Assembly (NCBI RefSeq): GCF_024464595.1
Contig: NZ_JANHAW010000001.1
Location: 1,443,083 to 1,507,082, forward strand
DNA from: Halobellus litoreus
GTDB lineage: Archaea > Halobacteriota > Halobacteria > Halobacteriales > Haloferacaceae
Direction of reading: 5' to 3'
Length of the DNA stretch: 64,000 nt
A program made the translations under genes and the position numbers. Under the pieces are notes generated by a model. The model saw only the letters and a program-made list of their open reading frames with translations, was not told the origin of the DNA and ran no database searches. Below, in pieces: positions 8,599 to 16,196 of the stretch; within the stretch, counting starts at the first letter, position 1, and each line of letters starts with the position of its first letter.

Positions 8599-9177
8599 AT
8601 GGATTACGCGCTCGCGATCGAGAACGCACCGGATTCGATCCCCGGCGGCACAGGTGTCCTGCTTCTGCACCCGAGTATCGGCGCGACCGACCGCATCGAC
8701 ACCGACTTTCTGAAGACCGACACCGACCACTTCCTCGTCATTTCGACTCGAACGACTGCCCGAGAGGTAGAACAGAAACTCGAATACTACGACGTCGACG
8801 AGTCGAAGGCGGAGGTTCTCGACACCCTGTCGGTCGAGCGCGGATACTCCCGCCGCAGGTCGGACAACGTCCACTACGTCTCCGCCCCCGACGACCTCGA
8901 CGGGATCGTCGAGAAGACGCGGGAGTTCCTGGAGTCTCACGACGGGAAAGTCCGGATCACCGTCGACTCGGTGACCGAGATGGCGTACTACGCCGACGTC
9001 GACGGCGCGTACGACGCGACCGAACGGCTTCTCGAACTCCTCGACGCACACGACGCAGTCGGGCTGTTCCACCTCTCGAACGAGGTCCACGACGAGGCGA
9101 CGATCGGGCGGTTCCGCGACCTCTTCGACGCCGTCGTCGAACTCGACGTGGACGGCGACGTCGCCGCTGAGTTCTGA
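8599..9177 (+). CDS. RecA/KaiC-like (HTR-like) protein without a P-loop
   Basis: An acidic soluble protein of 192 residues. The strand-helix pattern resembles the RAD55/KaiC RecA fold: GTGVLLLHPS where a Walker A would lie, HFLVISTRTTAREVEQKL, VRITVDSVTEMAYY where Walker B would lie, then the last strands AVGLFHLSNEVHD. The Walker A Gly-Lys-Thr is missing, so ATP hydrolysis is unlikely. Such degenerate paralogues are often called HTR-like in haloarchaea and are thought to be signalling partners. A TATA-like GGTTAAG lies about 29 nt upstream. The family call is by pattern only. Confidence 0.5.
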   Translation: MDYALAIENAPDSIPGGTGVLLLHPSIGATDRIDTDFLKTDTDHFLVISTRTTAREVEQKLEYYDVDESKAEVLDTLSVERGYSRRRSDNVHYVSAPDDLDGIVEKTREFLESHDGKVRITVDSVTEMAYYADVDGAYDATERLLELLDAHDAVGLFHLSNEVHDEATIGRFRDLFDAVVELDVDGDVAAEF

Positions 9178-9214
9178 ACCCAGCGTTCGATCAAAGGTAA
9201 TATCGAGTTCCGAA

Positions 9215-10015
9215 TCAGGCGTTCTCGTCGGCGTCGTCTTCGAGTTTCTCGAACGTCTTGGTCGCCCACCTGACGCCGTACTCGGGACCGTACTCGACGA
9301 AGGCCTGCGTGTCGAGCGCGGCGAAGGGCGCAGGAAGGTCTAACTCGTGTTTGATCGCAGAACAGGCGTACTCGGTCGCCTCTGCGAAGGAGGTCTCCCC
9401 GCGTGCGACAGCACGCGGGAGCGTCGAGAGTCGACCTTCCAGTCGGTTTCCGGCGTCCTTCCACGCGTCGAACAGCCGCGGTTGCGTGTCTTCCCAAGCG
9501 GCGAAGACGTCCCTGGTCTGGAGGCCGAGCCAGGCGTCGTAGAGGGCGGCCGCGATCTGATAGACGTCGGCGGGACCTAACGGCACGGCGGCGTCGAGAT
9601 CGCGGTACTGCGGTCCGAAGAACGGGAGAAAGTGTTCGGGGGCGTCGGTTCCGATCTGGACGAACGCCTCCGCGAGGAGGTATTCGAGGAACTCCTCGGG
9701 CGTCCCCTCGGCGCGTTTCTTCACGAGGACCGTCGGCGGCGACGTCTGGCGGGTCCACGCGACGGTTCCGTCGCCCGGCATCCCGACGGTGAAATCCGAA
9801 CTCGCGTACGCGACGAGGGCGCTCGGAGCGTCGTCTGGGAGCCACGCCGAGGGGTACGTCGCGGGGTCGAGCGCGTCGACGAGGAGGCCGAGATCCTCGG
9901 CCGCGGCGGGCGGTATCGTCTCGAAGTCGGCCGCAACGTCGAGCACGAGCGCGTCGGGCGCGTGGGCGTCGCGTACGGCAGCGACGTCGTCGGAGAGATG
10001 CCGTTGGTCGAACAT
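9215..10015 (-). CDS. Conserved haloarchaeal hypothetical protein
   Basis: A soluble acidic protein of 266 residues that I do not recognise. There is no signal peptide or membrane helix. The middle is rich in aromatic and helical stretches (AEAFVQIGTDAPEHFLPFFG, DVYQIAAALYDAWLGLQTRD). Codon use matches its neighbours and the frame is intact, so it is very likely a real gene. It faces the HTR-like gene in a convergent pair separated by 37 nt. Nothing around it suggests a pathway. Confidence 0.65.
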   Translation of the reverse strand: MFDQRHLSDDVAAVRDAHAPDALVLDVAADFETIPPAAAEDLGLLVDALDPATYPSAWLPDDAPSALVAYASSDFTVGMPGDGTVAWTRQTSPPTVLVKKRAEGTPEEFLEYLLAEAFVQIGTDAPEHFLPFFGPQYRDLDAAVPLGPADVYQIAAALYDAWLGLQTRDVFAAWEDTQPRLFDAWKDAGNRLEGRLSTLPRAVARGETSFAEATEYACSAIKHELDLPAPFAALDTQAFVEYGPEYGVRWATKTFEKLEDDADENA

Positions 10016-10108
10016 AGCGTTCGTTGGGGACGGGAGGGTATCAGGAGAACGGTCGAGGTCTGCACACGGACCGCTCCGGTGATTCGAAGCGAGTTACCCG
10101 GAGGCGAG

Positions 10109-10198
10109 TTATCCGAAAGCGAGCGCGAAAATGATCGCGATGGCGAGGACGGCCGACACACCCACGGTACCGAGGACGATCTTGGTCGCTTGACTCAT
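10109..10198 (-). CDS. 29-residue single-helix membrane peptide
   Basis: A very short gene encoding MSQATKIVLGTV followed by a hydrophobic helix (GVSAVLAIAIIFALAFG) to the stop. The peptide has a polar N-terminus with one Lys, one transmembrane segment and no loops. A TATA-like CTTTTAAGC on the minus strand around 10222-10231 is at leaderless distance from the ATG, which is the main evidence that it is expressed. It lies between the 9215-10015 gene and oapC, all on the same strand. Role unknown; it could be a subunit of a larger membrane complex. Confidence 0.55.
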   Translation of the reverse strand: MSQATKIVLGTVGVSAVLAIAIIFALAFG

Positions 10199-10298
10199 AG
10201 TGAGACTCTCTCGACGGGAGCGCTTAAAAGCTTCAATCTGACGCTGTGAGTCGTCCGGAAGGTGAAATACGGAATAGAAGTCCGATCACGACGTGCGG

Positions 10299-11279
10299 CT
10301 ACGTGTCCTCGGGCCCGCCGGGAGTCGTGTCCCACGTGTCCGGGACTTCGATGACGTACCGGCCGTCCTCCTGCAGCGAGATGATGTACTCCGTCCGGTC
10401 GTACAGTTCCATAAGGTTCAATTCGTACTCGCCCGGTGCGACGATGCGGATGCTCTCGAACTGTTCGTTGAGTTCGGCTCGGAGGTCTTCGAGGTCGGGA
10501 CGGTCGTCGCTCGACGGTTCGATGACCCGGCCCTCGGAGTCGCTCGGACGGTCCGCCGACGCTTGGGGGCCGGCCGCGTCGCCTGCGGGCGCGTCCGGAC
10601 TCACTGGCTCGTCGTCTACGGCCTCACTCCGACTCGCGGCGGCGAGTTCGTCGGGCGAGACGACCTCACTGCGAGCGCTCGCCTGTGCGGTGTCTTCGAT
10701 GGAGTCGTCGTCCGTCGACGACGCAGTTCCGTCGGCGTCGATGTCGACGCCGTCGTCCGAGTCCGGTGCAGTGTCGCCGGGTCCGCTCGGTTCCGGCGAG
10801 TCGGACGGTCGTGAATCTGTCCGAGTCGGAGCGTCTTCAGCCGAGTCTCTGTGATCGTCCGGAGTCGAAGCGGACCCCTGCGTGGACTCCTGGCGTTGAT
10901 TCGGCCACTCCCGCGAGGACGAGGAAACCCGCCGAGACGTCGACTCCGAATCCGGACTTGGCTCTGAACCCGAACTCGGCTTCGAATCCGGACTTGAATC
11001 CAGGTCGCCTTCGTCCCCGACAGCGCGCTCGGCGGCCTCGCTCCACGCCGTCGAACTCGATTTCGGTTCCGTCTGCTCCGCTGGACGTGACTGGCGATCG
11101 GGATCCGCCTCACCGGTCGGTGACGACGGTTTCGACGGCGACTCGGTCGAGTCGGACGAGTCAGTCGCCGACGACGGCCGGAACTGGAACTTGTTTCCGC
11201 CACAGTTCGGACACCCCGACAGCATCTCCTTCGACCCGTCGTCGAACACTCGTCCACAGGTTGTACATTCGTGAGGCAT
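10299..11279 (-). CDS. oapC: Origin-associated zinc-ribbon protein OapC
   Basis: A protein of 326 residues. The N-terminal zinc ribbon is HECTTCGRVF followed by GCPNCGGNKF, giving two CxxC pairs. A long disordered Ser/Asp/Glu/Pro-rich middle (about residues 35-235) follows, then a folded C-terminal region (LEDLRAELNEQFESIRIVAP, YELNLMELYDRTEYIISLQE, RYVIEVP). This arrangement and its place downstream of oapB-oapA next to orc1 match the OapC/ArvC family. The molecular role is unsettled. It starts 242 nt after oapB, so it may have its own promoter. Confidence 0.85.
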   Translation of the reverse strand: MPHECTTCGRVFDDGSKEMLSGCPNCGGNKFQFRPSSATDSSDSTESPSKPSSPTGEADPDRQSRPAEQTEPKSSSTAWSEAAERAVGDEGDLDSSPDSKPSSGSEPSPDSESTSRRVSSSSREWPNQRQESTQGSASTPDDHRDSAEDAPTRTDSRPSDSPEPSGPGDTAPDSDDGVDIDADGTASSTDDDSIEDTAQASARSEVVSPDELAAASRSEAVDDEPVSPDAPAGDAAGPQASADRPSDSEGRVIEPSSDDRPDLEDLRAELNEQFESIRIVAPGEYELNLMELYDRTEYIISLQEDGRYVIEVPDTWDTTPGGPEDT

Positions 11280-11363
11280 CGTGTTGAATTAGCGGGAGGG
11301 CGTCCGTTTCGTGTGCAGTGAGGGGATCGAGTGCAGCGGGCGTTTTCCCTCTCGGGAGCGGTT

Positions 11364-11426
11364 CGTATGGTTCAGGTGGGCCCGGTGAGCCCGGTGGTTC
11401 AGGTGGGTCCGGTGGTTCAGGTGTGC
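11364..11426. repeat. Short 18-bp repeats between oapB and oapC
   Basis: Two 18-bp units, 11391-11408 and 11409-11426, share CCGGTGGTTCAGGTG, preceded by a partial related unit with GGTTCAGGTGGG. No convincing gene lies in 11280-11521. Confidence 0.6.
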
Positions 11427-11521
11427 CCTTTGTTTCGTGTGGAGACTCCGAGACCGATCGAACACCGCGAGCGCGGCGTTGATACACTCCGGATTCCAGC
11501 GGTCGGTTGAGTAAAATTTCA

Positions 11522-11920
11522 TCACTTCCGAGAGACGAGCGCGCTGATGAGGTTCTCGTCTTTGTGCAGCGTCTCGATCTGATTTGCCGGGCCGATGACG
11601 GTGAGTTTCTTGTTCGACTCCTTGCCCATCAATCGGCCGAGGAAGCCCTTGCTTCCGCCGCCGGACTGGGGATAGGTTTCGATCTCGATGCCGTTGAACT
11701 CGTCGGGGCTGATCTCGGTCATCGTGACCTCGATGAGTTTCGACTCCTCGTCGGGCGAGAGCCCCTCTTCGAGGACGACGATGTTGCCGTCGCGCACCCC
11801 GTCAAGGATGAGCCGAATCTTCTCCATACTCGTCAACCCCTCCATCCGGGCGCCGCTGATGAGGTCGATCTGGACGCCGTTTCCGGTTTCGCCTGGTGTA
11901 ACTTCCGGCATCGTGCTCAC
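11522..11920 (-). CDS. oapB: Origin-associated protein OapB (DUF2073 type)
   Basis: A soluble protein of 132 residues with the DUF2073/OapB pattern: VQIDLISGARMEGLTSMEKI, VRDGNIVVLEEGLSPDEESKLIE, IEIETYPQ and KLTVIGPANQIETLHKDENL. It is almost always encoded beside the OapA GTPase, as here, where the two overlap by 4 nt (ATGA), so they are translationally coupled. The function is unproven; conservation at origins suggests a role in replication or chromosome maintenance. A second Met three codons in is an alternative start. Confidence 0.88.
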   Translation of the reverse strand: MSTMPEVTPGETGNGVQIDLISGARMEGLTSMEKIRLILDGVRDGNIVVLEEGLSPDEESKLIEVTMTEISPDEFNGIEIETYPQSGGGSKGFLGRLMGKESNKKLTVIGPANQIETLHKDENLISALVSRK

Positions 11921-12558
11921 CCGAAGTACTCCGCGATCTTCCCGTAGACTTCGTCCATGTTGTTCCCCTCGAGCGCCGACAGCGGAACCGTCTCGTGCTG
12001 CGGGAACGCGTTCGCGATGCGCTGGACGTTCGAGTCGTCGAGGTCGGTCTTGTTCGCGAAGATGAGCACGGGCAGGTCCTGGCTCTCGATGATCCCGATG
12101 AGCATCGTGTTGACCTGCGTGAACGGGTCCTCCGTGCTGTCGAGGACGTAGATGACGCCGTCGACGTCCTCGCGGAGCCAGTGCATCGCCTCCGCGACGC
12201 CCTCGGTCGCCTCGCGAGAGCGCCGGACGGCGTCGTCTTTCTCCATATCGTGTTCGAGGAACTCCTTGTAGTCGACTTTCGTCGTAACGCCCGGCGTGTC
12301 GACGATGTCGATGTTGACGGTCTTCCCGTTGCGTTCGATCTCGACGTTCTCCTTTCTGCGCGCGCGTCGTGTCTCGTGCGGGATGTGGCTCTCCGGGCCG
12401 ACGGCGTCACCCGTCCAGTCACGTGCGATTCGGTTTGCGAGGGTCGTCTTCCCGGCGTTCGGCGGTCCGTAAATGCCGATTCGTTTCGGTTCGGAGTCCG
12501 AAAACATCCGGTCGACGGCCCGTGAGATGCTGTCTCTGAGGTCTGTGAACAGTCCCAT
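11917..12558 (-). CDS. oapA: Origin-associated Era-like GTPase OapA
   Basis: A small GTPase of 213 residues. G1 is GIYGPPNAGKTTL, the effector region carries SHIPHETRRARR, G3 is DIVDTPGV, G4 is IFANKTDLDD and a G5-like LSALEGNN follows. It groups with the Era-like OapA/ArvA GTPases next to haloarchaeal origins. I start it at 12558 (MGLFTDL) because GGAGG lies 5 nt upstream as a good Shine-Dalgarno and the residues further upstream look non-conserved. It leads the oapA-oapB unit and points away from the origin. Confidence 0.9.
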   Translation of the reverse strand: MGLFTDLRDSISRAVDRMFSDSEPKRIGIYGPPNAGKTTLANRIARDWTGDAVGPESHIPHETRRARRKENVEIERNGKTVNIDIVDTPGVTTKVDYKEFLEHDMEKDDAVRRSREATEGVAEAMHWLREDVDGVIYVLDSTEDPFTQVNTMLIGIIESQDLPVLIFANKTDLDDSNVQRIANAFPQHETVPLSALEGNNMDEVYGKIAEYFG

Positions 12559-12727
12559 CCTGGCCTCCCGCGCCTCCCGATGCGTGTCGTGGAGGGGCGT
12601 ATGGAGGAACCACATTTCCGTGTTCACTTAAACACTGCGTCAGACAGACCCCGATATCGAAGTGATGTCCCACCTCTTCCGTCAGATACGTCGGCGAGTG
12701 GGAAGACTGGAGAAATGTTCTCAGTGA

Positions 12728-12781
12728 CAGTGCCGTCTGTAGCAGTGCCGTCTGTGACAGTCTCGTCTGTGGTAGTGCCGC
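12728..12781. repeat. 15-bp tandem repeat in the origin region
   Basis: Units begin at 12728, 12743, 12758 and (partial) 12773, with the consensus CAGTGCCGTCTGTGA. It lies on the oapA side of the left origin recognition box. It may be a protein-binding array or just a minisatellite. Confidence 0.7.
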
Positions 12782-12890
12782 AACTGGACACCGCCGTTCG
12801 CGGCCCGAGGTAACTCAATGGCTGTGTCGGCCGTTATTCGGTGGGTATTCTTTCGAGTGGATCGTTCCAGCCGTTCTCCGGGTGAGTCGT

Positions 12891-12927
12891 TCTCCCCCTC
12901 CCCCACCCCTTCGTTTCAACTGGAGAC
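12891..12927 (-). other. Left origin recognition box (ORB)
   Basis: On the minus strand it reads CTCCAGTTGAAACGAAGGGG followed by TGGGGGAGGGGGA. The 18-mer GAAACGAAGGGGTGGGGG (12900-12917 in plus coordinates) is identical to the right box but inverted. The long G-string is the haloarchaeal signature that gives Orc1 binding its direction. Confidence 0.85.
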
Positions 12928-12952
12928 TGTAGAAGGACGGGAACTCGTGGTC

Positions 12953-13072
12953 ACGTATAAAGAAATAGTAATAAAATTAAATATATAAAGCTGCTAAATT
13001 AATTATCTTACTGCGGTACGGGTATCGTTAAACATTTCAGAATATAAAACTACCGCTATATCATAGCCTCCG
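12953..13072. other. AT-rich duplex unwinding element
   Basis: A block of about 120 bp dominated by A and T (for example AATAAAATTAAATATATAAA at 12969-12988) in a chromosome that is otherwise about two thirds GC. It lies between the two inverted ORBs, the position of the unwinding element in characterised haloarchaeal origins. Confidence 0.8.
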
Positions 13073-13098
13073 TCATCACCCCCTCCCCCTCTATTTCG

Positions 13099-13132
13099 AG
13101 TTCCACACGAAACGAAGGGGTGGGGGGCGGGT
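13099..13132 (+). other. Right origin recognition box (ORB)
   Basis: It reads AGTTCCACACGAAACGAAGG then GGTGGGGGGCGGGT. The 18-mer GAAACGAAGGGGTGGGGG is at 13109-13126, in opposite orientation to the left box, so the G-strings of both point away from the AT-rich element. Confidence 0.85.
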
Positions 13133-13575
13133 GAGATTGGAGGAGACAGTCCCCTGAGAGCCAACACCGAGAGCGGTATACAGGGATCTCACGTCGCGGT
13201 CTCACGACGGGACGAACGAGAACATCGAATGTCGAGAGGAAATTCCACGCTAATCTCACCCTCGGCGACTCACTGCACTCGAATTCGTGAACTCACGTCA
13301 CGATTCGAGGAGGCAACCCAATCGGAAGAGAATGCCAGGAACTGGAAAACGTGAGCGGCGCTCGATAAACGACTCTTCGAACTCGATAGCCGGAGTGACA
13401 GCCCCCGGTTGCTCGCAGCGGAACAAGTAGAAAAGTGACGTGGGAAGAGACAAGCTTTTTGTAGCACGTGTTCCTCTGCTTCGTCTGCATCAACTGGACA
13501 CGTCACCGACGGAGAAACGACGCAGAATCGTTTTACTCCGCTGGATTGTACGCTTTACCGGCTATACCGGCATAA

Positions 13576-13597
13576 TTTCCAGTCGAAATTGGGGGGT
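13576..13597 (+). promoter_or_regulatory. ORB-like box between the orc1 TATA region and start codon
   Basis: TTTCCAGTCGAAATTGGGGG followed by GT keeps the TCCAGT, GAAA and G-string of the two main boxes. It overlaps a TATA-like CATAATTT (13571-13578) and ends 6 nt before the orc1 ATG, where bound Orc1 would block transcription. Confidence 0.6.
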
Positions 13598-13603
13598 ACA
13601 CGG

Positions 13604-15439
13604 ATGGACAAAGAAACACAATCCGACGACACTAACGGACCGGCGGATTCAGGCAAGTCAGATTCGCGGGAGGCGGATTCCGGCGAGAACGCGGATAGCG
13701 AAGAATCGGTCGCCTCAGATTCACAGTCGGCCGACACAACCGAGCGAAACACGGACCCGAACCCGGGGCCGACGGCGGGCACGGGGTCTCGTGGGAATTC
13801 GGACAGCGCGGATCGCGTTTCCGACTCGGAGAACGCCGACGACGCGTCCGGCGCAGAAAGCGCGGACACGCTCGACGAAGACGCTTCGGAATCGACGAAC
13901 GAGGGTTCCGCGAGCGGGGACCCGGTGACGGCCGAAGATATCGACATCGAAGAGAGCATCGGCCCCGAGGATCCCGACTCCGTCCGGGTCGGTGACGGCA
14001 GTACCGGAACGACGGACGTCAGCCTCGACGAAGTCGTGTTGGACGACGACGGCGATAGTCAGGGGCTGTTCGACGACCTGCTCTCCGGTGAGCCCATCTT
14101 CGAGAACAAGGAAGTCCTCCGGCCCTCCTACACGCCGCGGGAACTCCCCCACCGGACCGAACAGATCAACCAGATGGCGACCATCCTCGTGTCCGCACTT
14201 CGGGGCGAAACGCCCTCCAACATCTTGATTTACGGGAAGACGGGCACCGGGAAGACCGCGAGCGCGAAGTTCGTCAGTCAGGAACTCGAATCCACCTCGA
14301 AAAAGTACGACGTCCCCTGTGAAGTCGAGTACATCAACTGTGAGGTAACGGACACGCAGTATCGCGTACTCGCCCAGCTCGCGAACAAGTTCATCGAGAA
14401 GAACCAGGACGTGATCGAATCGGAACTCGACGATCTGAACGAACTCCACCCACAGGCGGTCGACGACCCGACGGCACTCTCCGGTTCGACGTACGAGACC
14501 GCCGACGCGGTCCGAGACCGGATCGAGGAACTGGAGGACGACCGCGACGAGATGGAACCGGTTCCGATGACGGGGTGGCCGACGGACCGCGTGTACTCGA
14601 CGTTCTTCGACGCCGTCGACTACCGGGAACGCGTGGTCGTGATTATGCTCGACGAGATCGACAAACTCGTCGAGAAGTCCGGGGACGACACGCTGTATAA
14701 CCTCTCGCGGATGAACTCGGAACTGGATAACTCACGGATCTCGATTATGGGGATCTCGAACGACCTGAAGTTCACCGACTTCCTCGATCCGCGGGTGAAA
14801 TCCAGCCTGGGCGAGGAGGAGATAGTCTTTCCGCCGTACGACGCCAACCAACTCCGCGACATCCTCCAACACCGCGCGAACGTGGCGTTCAAGGACGACG
14901 CGCTCACCGACGACGTCATCCCGCTGTGTGCGGCGTTCGCCGCGCAGGAGCACGGCGACGCCCGTCGCGCGCTGGATCTCCTTCGGACCGCCGGCGAACT
15001 CGCCGAGCGGGGACAGGCCGACACCGTCGAGGAGGCGCACGTCCGCCAGGCCCAGGACAAGATCGAACTGGACCGCGTCGTCGAGGTCGTCCGGACGCTG
15101 CCGACCCAATCGAAGATCGTCCTCTTCGCGACGATCCTGCTCGAAAAGAACGGCGTCCGCAACGTCAACACCGGCGAGGTGTTCAACATCTACAAGCGCC
15201 TCTGCGAGGAGATCGACGCCGACGTCCTCACGCAGCGTCGCGTGACCGATCTCATCTCCGAACTCGATATGCTCGGCATCGTCAACGCCGTCGTGGTCTC
15301 GAAGGGGCGGTACGGCCGGACGAAGGAAATCTCGCTGTCGGTTCCGATCGACGAAACCGAGGCGGTGCTGCTCTCGGACTCCCGACTCGGTGACATCGAG
15401 AACGCCCAGCCGTTCGTTCAGGCGCGCTTCGACAACTGA
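13604..15439 (+). CDS. orc1: Orc1/Cdc6 replication initiator
   Basis: An AAA+ initiator of 611 residues that binds ORBs and loads the MCM helicase. About 140 N-terminal residues form a Ser/Asp/Glu-rich disordered extension. The AAA+ core follows: LPHRTEQINQMATILVSALR, Walker A YGKTGTGKTASAKF (near residue 211), Walker B VVIMLDEIDKL (near 348), the sensor 1 region ISIMGISNDL and the sensor 2 region HGDARRALDLLRTAGE. A winged-helix domain closes the protein. Usual members are about 400-420 residues plus extension. The start at 13604 is preferred over TTG 13589 because the region before it is an ORB. The adjacent origin makes it the likely cognate initiator. Confidence 0.93.
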   Translation: MDKETQSDDTNGPADSGKSDSREADSGENADSEESVASDSQSADTTERNTDPNPGPTAGTGSRGNSDSADRVSDSENADDASGAESADTLDEDASESTNEGSASGDPVTAEDIDIEESIGPEDPDSVRVGDGSTGTTDVSLDEVVLDDDGDSQGLFDDLLSGEPIFENKEVLRPSYTPRELPHRTEQINQMATILVSALRGETPSNILIYGKTGTGKTASAKFVSQELESTSKKYDVPCEVEYINCEVTDTQYRVLAQLANKFIEKNQDVIESELDDLNELHPQAVDDPTALSGSTYETADAVRDRIEELEDDRDEMEPVPMTGWPTDRVYSTFFDAVDYRERVVVIMLDEIDKLVEKSGDDTLYNLSRMNSELDNSRISIMGISNDLKFTDFLDPRVKSSLGEEEIVFPPYDANQLRDILQHRANVAFKDDALTDDVIPLCAAFAAQEHGDARRALDLLRTAGELAERGQADTVEEAHVRQAQDKIELDRVVEVVRTLPTQSKIVLFATILLEKNGVRNVNTGEVFNIYKRLCEEIDADVLTQRRVTDLISELDMLGIVNAVVVSKGRYGRTKEISLSVPIDETEAVLLSDSRLGDIENAQPFVQARFDN

Positions 15440-15520
15440 TCGATACTCCGGAACGTCGCGCTCTCCCGCCGACTCGACGAGCGTCCAACCGCGACGACCT
15501 CGGCGGGCGCCCAAACGCTA

Positions 15521-15530
15521 CTATAATAGC
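15521..15530 (+). promoter_or_regulatory. TATA box of the ACT-domain gene
   Basis: CTATAATAG within this span, about 27-30 nt before the ATG at 15555. It supports a leaderless start and a transcript separate from orc1. Confidence 0.65.
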
Positions 15531-15554
15531 GCTGGCCGTGCACCCTTCTGACGG

Positions 15555-16058
15555 ATGTTCGACGAGATTATGCAGAAGTTCGAGGGAAGCCCGAGCCAAC
15601 AGGCGGTCATTCGCCTGCTCCTCGAACGCGGGTTCTCGGTGAACGACGACGGGCGCGTCGTCTCCGGCGGCATCGAGATCCCGAACACGGGCATCGCCCG
15701 CGAAATCGACGTCGACCGCCGCGTCGTCGACTCGACGACGACGGCGATCCTGGACGACGAGGAACTCAGACGCATCTTTCAGAACATCTCGTCGATTCCA
15801 AGCCTGATGGACCTCGCCCCGGTGCTCGACCTGTCGGTGTTGACCGTGGAGGTCAACGACGCCGAACGGCCCGGGATCGTCGCGGAGATCACGACCCGTC
15901 TCGCCGACCGCGACATCTCGATCCGACAGACGATCAGCGAGGACCCGGAGTTCACCGACGATCCGAAACTCTACGTCGTCACCGACGAGCCGATCCCCGG
16001 TGACCTACTGAACGAACTCGCAGACCTCGATTTCGTCCACCGGATCAGCATCGCTTGA
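15555..16058 (+). CDS. HTH plus ACT-domain regulatory protein
   Basis: A soluble protein of 167 residues. The N-terminal half looks like a winged-helix (SPSQQAVIRLLLERGFSV, NTGIAREIDVDRRVVDSTT). The C-terminal half is an ACT domain (LSVLTVEVNDAERPGIVAEI then RLADRDISIRQTISEDPEF), which usually binds an amino acid. This pairing is known from archaeal proteins of the COG1707 kind, whose ligand is uncharacterised. It could be an amino-acid-sensing regulator, but no target is evident here. A 24-bp tandem repeat starts at its last codons. Confidence 0.7.
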   Translation: MFDEIMQKFEGSPSQQAVIRLLLERGFSVNDDGRVVSGGIEIPNTGIAREIDVDRRVVDSTTTAILDDEELRRIFQNISSIPSLMDLAPVLDLSVLTVEVNDAERPGIVAEITTRLADRDISIRQTISEDPEFTDDPKLYVVTDEPIPGDLLNELADLDFVHRISIA

Positions 16059-16155
16059 GACGATGCGGTCGGCACCGCTTGAGACGAATCGTCCAACGTC
16101 ACTCGAGACGAATCGCTCAAGATCACTTGAGACGAATCGTTTGACATCGCTCGCG
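16054..16155. repeat. 24-bp tandem repeat starting at the ACT gene stop codon
   Basis: Four units at 16054, 16078, 16102 and 16126, each beginning CTTGAGACGA or CTCGAGACGA, with a partial fifth. The first unit contains the stop codon of the ACT-domain gene (16056-16058). Confidence 0.8.
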
Positions 16156-16196
16156 CCAACACGTCTCTCTCCGTGCGACGCGAACCCTTTTGACCG

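Larger units (their letters stand above)
12559..13603. other. oriC: Replication origin region (oriC1-type)
   Basis: A gene-free stretch of about 1 kb between oapA (minus) and orc1 (plus). It holds an AT-rich block (12953-13072) bracketed by two inverted G-string origin recognition boxes, a third related box at the orc1 start, a 15-bp repeat cluster, and scattered partial motifs (CAACTGGACA at 12780-12789 and again near 13490). This matches the known haloarchaeal arrangement of oapABC, inverted ORBs around an unwinding element, then orc1/cdc6. No protein-coding gene is convincing here. Confidence 0.85.

Noticed and set aside
11161-11525. Pro-rich small frames between oapB and oapC
   Set aside because: They arise from the 18-bp repeat and overlap the oapC start; translation is low complexity.
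13056-13588. Small reading frames within the origin region on both strands
   Set aside because: They lie across origin boxes and AT-rich DNA, have atypical composition for this chromosome and carry no recognisable pattern.
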